Shown one piece after another: positions 22,901 through 34,900 of a stretch of DNA of 64,000 bases (its first letter is position 1; the number at the start of each line of letters is the position of its first letter). This DNA comes from Acanthaster planci (Eukaryota > Echinodermata > Asteroidea > Valvatida > Acanthasteridae). The stretch covers positions 2,749,739 through 2,813,738 of the forward strand of contig NW_019091364.1 of the NCBI RefSeq assembly GCF_001949145.1. The letters are read 5' to 3'. The notes under the pieces were generated by a model. That model did not search any database. It was not told the DNA's origin and saw only the letters and a program-made list of their open reading frames with translations. The position numbers and the translations under genes were made by a program.

Positions 22901-25900
22901 TGCCGGAGCTGTAGCCAATATTCCACATGTTGGATGTGACCTTAACATTTGTTCCTTGTACGTCGTTGCCCTCTCATGATGAACAACAAAATGTATTTTC
23001 GATGGATTATCGAGAGATTCGCAATGCACTCCACCTACACCAAGTTTGCTAAAATCATTTGTACATGTAGTTTGGTCAGAGCCATAGATTTTGTCCTCCC
23101 CACTCTCTGGATGGTGTCTTTATCAGTCATGATGTGATGACTCATAGTTCCTGTTGACAAGGTTGGGGTTCAAAACACTTTGAGAAACCCTGAAAAACAG
23201 CCACCACCAAACCTTTGTATTTCTAGAGAGTTTGGGCAAGACGGCTCTTCGACGTTTGTAAGGTAGGCTTCGATCATAAACCTTACCCTCTGGTTTTAGG
23301 GGTCTGTGATTAATTAAAAAGGAAGAAATTCATAGCAGTTAATATTCCTCGATGAAATGCTTAAACAGGGAAGAAGCCAAAAGCTTTTGTTTCACAAGTG
23401 ACATTCTTTCAGATAGACCTTATTCATTTGGATGCCATTTTGATTGTGTTCCTTGAATCTGGCATATTCATTGTAATGTGTTAAATGGAGTGGTGCCAGA
23501 CTATTTTGAGTTCCAAGTCTCACTGAAATTTGGCTTTAAACATTTGAACACAATTTATCACAAATTTTAAATTATTCTAAACGTGTGCTGGCATTGATTT
23601 GTAACAGACTTCTACATCATTGCTGTTATTTTTACTCTCAGGTTTCAGAAATGAAAAGTTAAAGTTAAGCGCACTTTCAATTCAAGATGGCTGAATATTG
23701 TCCATTCACCTTTCATAGATTTGCCTCTACTCATATTGTCCCTCCTTGTCGGAGGAGTCAGGTTGGCAAGGTAGTTCTTTCCTCGCCTTCCACCTCTGTG
23801 GTCCCGGGTTCGATTCCCGGCCCAGTCCACATGTGGATTGGGTTTTCAGTCCCTACCTGACTCCATGGGTTTTACCCAGAATATTCCTCTGGGGTTTTCC
23901 TCCCACCTCTAAAACTGTAACTGCTTCTTACTGTCTCCCCTTTACTGATGTTAACTTGGTGAATGTGGGTCATTTGGCAGCTGCCCAAGGTGCCCTTGTA
24001 TGCCATCGGCTCAACCATGTTTAAATGTGTTCATTGTTCAACGCTTAATGTCTTCATTGTACAGCGCGTTTGAACATATCTATTTGAAATTTGCGCTTTA
24101 TAAATGAATAAATTATTATTATTTTTGTCGTCTGTTGTTCAGAATACCTCCAGAGTGTCGGCGAGATCCTGCTGTTCCTGCTGGTGCCTGACACCGATTT
24201 CCGCTGCAAGCCCTTTCGGTTGCTGATGCGGGAGATCATCGTCTGTGAGGGCGTCAGGCCGCTGATTGACATGGTGACCGACCCGGACTACATCAACCAG
24301 ACCATCGTGTGGCTGGTGAGAATGTCTGCTGAGGGGTGGGGAAAATTGACACCCTGGTGGGGGGGGACTGGAGGGCAGACACTGAACAGTAAAAGATTTG
24401 CTGAATGGAATTCTGGGGCTGAGCCAGTCGCAAGGGATATGCATAGGGTGAAATTGTGACTGGTAAACAGTTTTTTTGGCAAATTGGTAAACTTCGGAAA
24501 AATACCACAGAGCAGTGAAGCGCACAGATTTGCTAAGCTCACAGAATATCTGCTTAGTAAAAATGGTTACCAGTCAAATGCGACCTTCACTTCAGAAAGG
24601 CGTGTTAGATTTGAAAAATAAATGAGTTAAATGCATGACTGGAATGCTCTGGGTGTAGGTGTAATCTTTCATTTGCTACTGGTATATGGCAGAGCTCAGT
24701 AGCCCATTCTGTTATGGAGAACGTTTCTTCACATTACCATGGAGTTCATCGTATGGTAGCTATGGTAACACAACTCGGGAAAACAGGCTTTGAACAGATC
24801 GAGACCCATACAGACTGATTCTTGAAAGACTAGCACCCACATGTTTCCTTCGAACATTTTTCCATGAAACCTGAAAATTTAGGGATCAAAGATGCTCTTT
24901 TTGACAAATAAGCAAGCCTTGACATTTCACGAGAAATTGGGAAGAGCAGAACTTACAAGTATGTCATATAGGGGGTCACAAACAGGCAAGCATGCTTTAT
25001 TGATTCTCACTGGCCACGAACAACTTGCAACGACAATTTGTTAAGCAGTCGTCTAATGGCTTATTTTTCTGCCTTTTGCCAGTGTGCCGACGTTCCGGTT
25101 ACAACGGAAGCATTCCTGACGGTTATCAAGATGTGCTGCAGCATCGAGGAGCTGGACGCCGTCGTCGACATCCTGGAAAACGAGATTCACAAACAGCGAT
25201 CGCGAGATGCAAACCGGTCATACAAAGATGGTACGTTACTGAACATGCATGGATGTGCGAAGTGAGAATCCGTTAAGGTGTGTCATCAAGTGAGAATCCC
25301 TTCCTGGACCCTCTTGGGTGAGCCCACCCGGTATCTCGAAACGGATTTGGACTTTGGATTGAACCAAACAGGCCTGGATTAACTCCACTGGGGCTCTGTG
25401 TCACCACATTCTGGTTGATCACAATGAAAAGCTTCTTCTTTCTACTCCACAGTTAATGGAGCCCACTGGGCCTCCAACAATGGCCAGTCTAGTTTTCGGT
25501 CTGTGTTGCCGATTGTTCAAACCCTCAGTCATAAGTTCAAACCAGTTGGGGTGTCATGCTTCTGTAAACCAGGCTGCATCTGCCATACCATTTGGGACGG
25601 AAGGGATTAGCATCCTCGCCTGGTCATATGAAGCGAGATATGAGACGGAGACACCCCCCTGCTTTGTGTTAGTCATTGTTTGATTGGAATCTGAGGAATT
25701 GTTTTCAGACATCTAGGGGGGATGTGTTAGATAACAATAGTCTAGAGTGTGTATAGTAATTGGACATGTTGGAGGGAGGGTACCCCTCGGTCTCAGTTCT
25801 TGCTGGATATGGGGCAGCACGGACATCCGGAAGTTTCACAATAATATGGGTAGTAACCACACCGCGCCGATGAAAACAACTGCAACGAGCGCACGTGTAC

Positions 25901-28900
25901 GTACAGATCAAAAAAAGATTGTATAACCCAATCCTCGGACTGGCTGGTGCGCGCGTACGTCACCAAGGTCGCTGTTTTCCCCAGCGTAGTACCTGTCATT
26001 TTGCGAGAATCCCGGATGCCCCATAGGCCTGGTGTCTAAATGTCTGTATTTTGGTGTGATGCCTAAGAAGGTCACTGTAGTCAGCATCTGAAGTTACCTT
26101 AGCCCATGTGGAATATTGCTTAGAAGTTTAGGAACAAACTCTAGCGTTACCTAGGCAATGTTTTAGCCAGGTCCGGTTAATGCGAGTTCTCCTTAGTCCA
26201 TCCCCAGCCATCCATCGCAAGTCGAGTCAAGCGCCATTCAAATGAATTTTTACAAAGGTGTTGCTTTGTCACTGTCTACCTTGTTACTTGTATGTGGTCC
26301 CTCGAAAAGACTTGTTATAGAGACTTACAGGTATCTCAGGTTTTCCAAAGTCATGGAAAAGCCTGGAAACAAAAAGTGGTCTTGTAATATCATGGAAAGG
26401 GTGCGGAAAATTAGGAAAACAGGGTGGCCTAGAATCCTGTTGTCATAGTGGCAGTCTTCCAGTTCGTAACGCCAAACAACTTTTCCCTGCCAAATGGCAT
26501 TAAAAGTAAATAGAAATTGTAATATTTTAGTCCTGGAAAAGTTGGTTCATGGTGTGTACATCTTTTGATTGGAGGCTCACGCTACATGTACATGTACACG
26601 TAGGTAGATGAGGCTGGCCCACGCTCACTATTGCCATGTAAAACTTTACCCCTGTGTCTCCTGAGGACAGATGGCATGTGGTGCCCAAAACGTTGGGTTT
26701 ACCGGTTCTCGTCAGACCCTCATCTGCTCACAAATTGAGAGTCCCACCCTGACGATGCTGCCGTGAACCTTTGTCACAGTGCCATCTATCGTCCACTTCC
26801 CGTACAAAAGCATGTTTCCGTCGTTACTCTGTATGCATCGCGGGCATGTTACGTGTCTGTCTTTTATGCAGAGTCGGATTCCAAGCAGCAGCTGAACAGT
26901 TTACAGTATTTGAAGCAGACGTGCAATGAGACCATCAGCAGGATCCTGGCCGGAGAGGACATCGACACGGCCGAAGAAGCGGTGAGTCCACTCACACCTA
27001 CAATGTCCAATTGTTCTGTACATACATGTATAGAAGCCAAACCATCAGGCCCTGCCCCCTGTGGGCAACTACCACACTAGTACTTCTCGAGTGCCACGCT
27101 GCATCATTACAATAATGGGCTGGTGTGATTAAAAGCACATTGCTCAGTCTCAGCCTGCTAACATCATTATTACCCCTGCTAGCTGGGCCCATAAACATTC
27201 CTGAGAATCAGCTCATCTGTTTGGGGAGTACACAGCTTGGTGCGGCCATTTCAGGTACACACGACTGCTTACTAAAATAGCCATCTCTGCCTGCAGAGGC
27301 ACCCATTTGTACCCCTAGGTGGACTGAGAGAGAGAGGCAAGTGTTGGTAAAGTGACTTGCCCAAGGACATAATATGCCGCCGCCATTGGCTGGATTTGAA
27401 CTCTTGATTCTACATGTATAATCAGGAGTTACAGACCCTTACTACGAGGATCCACACCCACCCATACAAGTATGCAAAAGGCGTGTGTGTTTTGCCTGCA
27501 AGTGCACTTTGCCGCTCTTCAAAGAGCTGGTCATTTGGCTGCTGTAGCACAGTTATGGCAGTTATTGGCTAGGGGTGGGGCTTGGCGGATACATCTCTGG
27601 GCGGCCTGCAACGGTGTCCCTAAAAATCGAAAAGGCGGAAGCCGGTTCACATTTGATTCAAATTTGAGAGTAACGCCTTCGTGAAAATGCAGGCGGTCCA
27701 TCCAACATTCACTGTCATCCTACCAACTTTGCTTCCCTCCTCAGAATTTTCAAAGTCCCAGCTTCGTTTCAGCTTCAGCCTCGGCAGATGTTTGGTCCTC
27801 CTTGGAATTCTGTCTAATACCAGTGCAAATGTATTTCACATCGTCCCATCATTTCATTTTTTCGGTCCTTTTTGTTCCCATGGCAACCACAGAAAGACCT
27901 TATCGATAGCGAGAGACCCGGCCAGGGGGATGCTAGCATCACAATATCACAGGTTGGACAATGGTGGCGGGCTTTCTAGAATCTTTCAAAACTCTTTTTC
28001 ACTAACAGCAGTAATAATTCTCTCTTTAACGCTGAAATAATTTCCTGCCTGGCCAAGTAAAAAAGCAATTAGTGTCTCGGCCCATCTACTTCCTTTTTCA
28101 CTGCCTGCCTCCCGTTCTATGTCTTCGTATTTTTATATCTTACTTTCAGCTTATTGTGTCTTTTTCTTTGTGTGAACAACACTAGTTCAAAACCTATTAG
28201 ATGGGATGAAAGGTCCTTACAGATGACAGAAAAGTGTCAGCAAAAGGGTCTAGAAATCCATCTCCATCTTTGGAAATATTTACTTCTTGAAATGGAGAAA
28301 AAAAATTTATAATTACTGTCTTCTCCTTTCAAAAAATGAACGAGAAACTTTTTTTTTTACTTGGCCTAAGTGTGTAAGGTTAGATAAATCTGTTTATCCT
28401 TCATTAGCAGTTTTAGCCAAGCAAGTTTTGCCCCGATGAAATTTAAAATGCTGCTCAGTTCTTCCAAGAGTGCCCTCTGTTGAGCTTGTGGGAGAACGGT
28501 CATGTGACGTAGTGTTTGCATTTGCCTGACCATTTAACAGATAAGACTGTAACTTTGCTTTCATAAGCATTCTTTCACGGCATTCTCTCTACATGCATCT
28601 CTGGCTCATTTTCCAAGCTTCCAAGTCTTAACACAGCAGTTAAATGTTTCACATATTGAATTGCCACATGGTTGGGTTGAACATGTACATATTCTCATCC
28701 TTTCACATCCATTTTCTTTAACAAACTAATCCCCGTGTTGGTTAAAAGTTGAGCTGTCTGACTGTGTAGCATGTGGTTTTCTGTCTCAACCCTTCTGATT
28801 TCCGGAGATTTACAAATAGCTGTTCACTGTGTTGGACAACTTGTCCCAGCTCTCAGACCCACTGACATCCATGTACAGCACATTGTAATGGAAAGTTAAC

Positions 28901-31900
28901 AGTGTGAACGGGAGCAGGAAATTTTTGTGAAACAAGTCACGTTCACTTTTCGCACGGTATGAAAATATTATTCCACCGGTCTGACAAGGCATGAACATGC
29001 TTTGCCCAGTGAGCAGGCATGAAATTGTTGTCCCACTCTGAGTAAAAAGGTGTGAAAATGGGAGATAGTGGTGGGAAACTCTTTTCACAGTTTGTAAAAT
29101 GAAAACCAATTCTAATTAGAGGTTTTGCCCATGCCCGACATACATGCATATTCATAAGCACTGTATAATCAGTGATTGTTTGAGAGCTTGCAAAAAATCA
29201 CAAGCTTTTACTCGCGTGGGGCTCGAACCCACGAGATCCTGTCCTACCCGTGTGAGCTTGTGAATTTTTTGCAAGCTCTCGAACAAGCACTGAGTATACA
29301 GTGTTTATGAATACACCTCGGGTGCATGTAGGGGCGAAACCAGTTGTTACATTTAACATCTCCCTGACGCAAAACCACATCTTGAAAATGAATTCCCCAG
29401 GAAGAGAAAAACTGAAAATAATTTCCCATTCCCAGGTTAATTTTGTATAACTCTGAAATACTCAAACCCTTATTTTAAGTACTAAGTTTAAATGTTCAGT
29501 GACATTTTTGAGGAGCAGCCAATTCCAAGTACTCTTTCTGAAAGCATGGCGGACACAATAGGAGGGTACTAGTTGAAGTGGTTATATTTGGAGATTCTAC
29601 CGAACCAAATAGCGCCCTCTTTGGATGTCCCCCGTGCTTCAAATCGGCTAAATACATGTATGTGTTGTTACAAGGCTTGAGATGTCCTCCAAGCCAGTTC
29701 ATTGCTTTAACTGAAAAGTAGCTAACAAGCTTAAGGTAGCATCCTGAATCCTGAGTGCAACCAGAAATGGCTTTATAACTGCTGGTAGTCACTGCCCAGT
29801 GTCTGCTACAACTGTCCATAGACCAGTGTGGTACCACTAGCCACAGCCATGACATCTGGACGCAGCCACAACTCTGTGGATCAATGGTGGTGGCTGGTCA
29901 CAAGTTTGAAGGTTCCAAAAACTAGCATTACATGTCTTCAACTAAACCACTGTGTCCTTTGTTTGAAAGCCTGTTTTCCCTCTCAGAGTCACTAGTACAT
30001 GTAGTCTCTTGACATGTGGGTCATTCTATAAATATGGGGTCCAATACGGGCGATTCGCAATAGTGCGCCACCAAGAGTTTGCAACGCGTTGGCCAATCAC
30101 AGCGCGCAAAATTTGTCGACCCTTTCCAAATGCGCATTGGGTCGACAAATTTCGCGCATTGTGATTGGCCAATGCGTTGCAAACTCTTGGTGGCGCACTA
30201 TTGTGAAACGGCCGTATCCTTTCGTACCTCAGTCACATCTGATGTATGATTTTGTCAGTTTAGAACTCGTTCTTTCATTGCGAAGAGTAATTGAGCAATG
30301 CAGATCACCTGTCAAAGACAAATTGTTTGCAGTCAGTTTCAATAATATGTCCGTGTGAAGCTTACTCAGGTAAGGTGTAGCAGTGACATGGAAATGCCTC
30401 ACAAAAATGTCACACTTTGACCTCGAATTCATAGAATGGCCCTTGTCATGCTTGTTCTCCTAACTCACCGTTTCTCTTCTCCAGCTTAAAAAAAATTAAT
30501 GCACTGCATTTGATGATATGTCACAAACTGTGTTGAGGTTGTGTCCTTGCACTTGATTAGATGAAATTATTAAAAGGAGTCATCCAGATGGTGTGAAGTT
30601 TTACTTGGAAGCATGTTTTATTTAACTTTCTACTCCTCTTAAGTAAATGTCAGAAACTATATCTAGCATGTTTTTTTTTGTTACTGTCATCAAAAGGCAT
30701 CCTTTTTTAATGTTTTAATTTTCCATGCTTTTCCTGACAGATGAGGACACTGTTGCTATGATGTCATTACAAGGAAGACACCATTGATGGGGAGGGGGGG
30801 TTTCAGTTCAAAACGTGAACCCACAATTTTCTTTTTGAAAATACTCATGAGAAACTTTTGTCACTGACCCACAGTCATGAATGGGAACACCAACAAATCG
30901 CCAAAGTACAATCTGCATTTTTGGTTATGAATATGCAAGTCCATATTTTTTTTTCTTTTCAAGAAACCAAGATGCCCTCAAAGTGGCACAACAAAAATTG
31001 CAGAATCAAGACACAAAGGGGCCTTCCACAATAAGTGCATTAAAAAAAAGCGTGAGACTGCGTGACCCTTTAACCTCGTCCCGCCAAAGAAAAAAAAAAT
31101 CATGTTCTTTCCCTTTTTTTGTCGTTGGATTTTTCACACAGCAGAATTCGGATGAAGGGCTGTCCTTTACAAGGCTATATTCTCTGCCCCTCGACATCAT
31201 CCTCATTAATAACATAGCTGTGTCTTATTTTATTGGTAAGTCACTTCTTTTTGTCCGTACCTTAAGAAGGCCATGCAAAATAAGTTATTTGTTTGTCGTG
31301 CCTGCCTGCATCAGTTCTGGAGGTTCATTTAATTTTTTTGTTGCCCTCCGTTGCCGCTAAAGTTACACGTGTGACATCTTTCACTACTAATCGAATCTGT
31401 TCTTTCCAATTTTGTGGATTCCATGCGTATTAAACATGGCCTGTTGCTGATTTCACAAGGAATCTAGGGGCATCAGGTTCTAACACATTTCACGACAGTT
31501 ATGCAGTGCGCAAGTGCGCCATGATTTATTAGCATAAGTCTATCTGCCCTGAGCTGAAGTGCACCCTCAAGGGCGAAAGAAAGGCAGATGGCATTAAGTT
31601 TTCCAACCGTGTTCTAGGACGTGTTTGGCCTGCACACGAAGACCAAACGATCCAGACTAAATTTACTGCACGTACTCACCGTGCCCCGCCTGAAACGCGC
31701 ATAAAACTTAGGCACCCATGCGGTGAATGTACACCGAAAAGGGCTGTCAATTTCATTTCAAAATGCCCTCTTTGTTCCTGCTCGGAGCGGATAACTTGCT
31801 CAACAAAATGACGGCGTAACCCACGTGGCGATTTCAGGGGCCGTAAACTCCACTGAGCAAATCCGAGACCAACATACTGCACTCATTGTAAAGCTCCTTG

Positions 31901-34900
31901 CAATAATGTCAAGGTCCGTATGAAAAAATAGGCTGCTACTCGTATCTTTTGTGAGGGTAACTCATTTTTTGGTTCATTGCGTGGTTATCGGCAAGACTCT
32001 GTACATGTACGTAAGAAATACAGTTCTCCTTTTGAGCTTTGAGAGAACGTTGAGTGTTTGTTTGGTATATAGTGCCCCTCATCGTTAAACGCATGCATTT
32101 GATCGGACGGGGATGATCGTCACAAGCGTTTATTATTGGAGCAGCATTCTAGGATATTATCGGCAACTTAATTCACAGATGGTATGAATTCCTGTCCCGT
32201 TTATTCTGGCGTCCGGAGCAGATTTCATGCGCAACGTGAACGGCCAGGCCTACGTCTTCTTCTGGCACACGGTGGAAGGCTTCCGGGCAATGGCGGAGCA
32301 GCAGCTGTCGGAGCTCCACCTCCAGCGACTCCAGCCGGCCAATAAGAGGAAACAGGAGCACAACGTGAGCGTGGACATGATCCGCAAAGCGGCGCTCAAC
32401 ATCTTCCAGGAGTACCTCGCCGAAGACGTGAGTGGCATTCACTTGGTTCAGCAACTAATGTTTGGAGGGGAATAGATGCATACGGATTGATGGGGAGGGC
32501 AATAGTGTATGTTTACATGTTTTGTAAAGGAATGGGTTCATCATGACAATATAAGCGGCCATGTATTGACTATATAGCATTGAGGGGACAAGTGTATGTG
32601 TTTGCTTGGCCCATCAATAGTAGATATGTCAATATGAGCATATGTGCATATTGACTGGCAGTGGGGTACTAATGAAAAGTATAAATGTTATTTTGCTCTT
32701 GAAGTAAAAACAGGCTCATCTGTGATCACGTAACAGTCATCTGTTGTGTATTCATCCATTGGGAAGTTGCAATAAACTATCACATGACTGTTTCATGTCT
32801 TCTTTGCTCTCTTTAAGGCATCAAACCGAGTGAAGCTTGGGAAACAAATAGTCCAGAGGACATACCAAAGAATAAAATCTGATGAGCTCTCAGACACTGT
32901 GTTTGACGACGCCCAGAGAAGAGTGAGTACGTTTTACTGATTCCCATGGCGACCAAAGTTTTTGGGTCATATTGCATCATATCGTTACCCCTGATCGGCA
33001 GGCTTGTTGTAATCTGTGCTTTCCTAGCCAATATGTTTTGTTATAAAAAGAGTCTTGAATCTGGGTTTTTTTCACATTGGATATGACACTTCGTGAAAGT
33101 TTAAGCAGCAAAATGGTGGTTTCATTTTACAGCGGATGATTTTTGAGGATAACGGATGGTTTCATGTAAGAGTGTCTACTCAATTGATGGGTCTTTGTTT
33201 CCCTTTATCTGCGATGCAACAGGTGCATGAGATCCTTCAAGAGGACAGGTTCTTCCCGGCATTCAAGCAGAGCAGCTATTATGTCAAATGCTTGGAGGAG
33301 CTGGACCTCTTAAAAGGTGACGACGACAGCGGCCGGCTTGGCGATGATGACATGACACAGGTGGACTCGTCCCCGGAGATCAGCAATGCCGGGGTAAGCC
33401 ACTGTGCGGATCGTTGCATACCGTTTCAGACTAAAGGGACAGCTTTATGAGCTGTGTAGCAAAAGTTCAGGACGATTATTTGTCCATTTCTTTTTCCGTC
33501 CGCCTTTTTCGCTTCCAGTCGTCGGAAGATTTGTCATCGATGGGCAGCCAGGGTTCACTGGAGCAAGTAGGCCTGCCGTCGACCAACTCTTCCCCAGACA
33601 GTACGCCCAGCATCACTGCAAACATCACCCACTCAAGTAGGTGCCATTCATACCTTCTTGGAAAAAATTTACAGCTCTGCGGATATTATGTTGCGTAGGA
33701 TATTTAGTACTAAATGTAATAACTGTTGTGGTCAAAAGGTATTGCAGTTGTTACCTCTTTCATCAGACCACAAGACCAATTTTCGGCAGACTATATGAAT
33801 GCACATCCTGCCTCTACTCTAACAGGTTCTAAAATTACACACGGGTGGGTAGAGGCAAGTAGTGGGTAAAGTGACCTGCCCAAGAACACAAGTAAACGGC
33901 TGGTGGATTCGAACCCTTACCCCTCTGATTGGGAGTCACAAAGCCCAACTTCTAGGTCACACATGCCCCAATACCTCAATGTCTCCATTCATTTGAACGG
34001 CTTTCAGTTTGACTCCAGAAAAGATGGCCTCCAGTTCGGTTTTGAAGGTTTCAGCCGTGACTTTTTTTCACACAGCTCTAGTCAAAGAAAAGGGAACAAC
34101 GTACGCGGTGTACTCTATCCACGTCACACGGACAGACAGCAAGGGGGTCACGGAAATCTGGGACGTGTACCGGCGGTTCAGCGACTTCCACGACCTGCAC
34201 ATGTGCCTGACGGAGCGCTTTGAGAACCTGGCCTCGCTCACACTGCCCAGCAAGCGGGCCATCCGCAACACGGCCAAGAGCTTCGTGGACAAGAGGGGCA
34301 AAGCTCTGACGGTGTACCTCCAGGTAAACAACGGGAACCGCGCTTGGCCTCAGAAGACTCCACACTGTAGCCGGTCCTCTGTGTTTAACCCTCCTATTGC
34401 TTGTTTGTCATGGCCTGGATAGCGTTTAGGGCTGTCAAAACCTTCCAGCTAGCTTTGGAAGGAAAGCCTTTTAGATCGGACAAAAAGTCCATCCTGTGAG
34501 ACATGGCATGTCATGCAACAACCAAATAAATCGCCGAGTACTTGTCCATGAATGATTGTCATCCTAATGCATAGCCTAGTTAGGGAGCGTCTCAAAAGTC
34601 AGGAACACTATTGTTCCACCAATATGTTCCCAAGTCAAGGCAACGGTCCGCCTCATGCATGGACTATTTCCAAGGTAGCATTCTGATTGGAATGCCCCGT
34701 TCCCAGTGGAACAGCTGTCTGTTCCGGAATGAGAACAAATGGAACATTGCTGTCATTCCATGGTAAATAGAACCGTCTATTCCATGGCCACATGAAATAT
34801 TTGAGCTCGAATAAGACACAGGGTTTTGTTCAGAAGGGGATTTATTCATATGCTGATTGAAAACAAATATTAACATTTCACACTCTTGCAGTGGAAAGAT

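Noticed and set aside
23800-23825. Possible tRNA gene from GGTTCGATTCC
   Set aside because: No acceptor, D or anticodon stems; it is the B box of a SINE present in three copies.
24139-24525. 128-codon minus-strand ORF
   Set aside because: Antisense shadow of SNX13 exon 7.
32173-32454. 93-codon minus-strand ORF
   Set aside because: Antisense of SNX13 exon 11.
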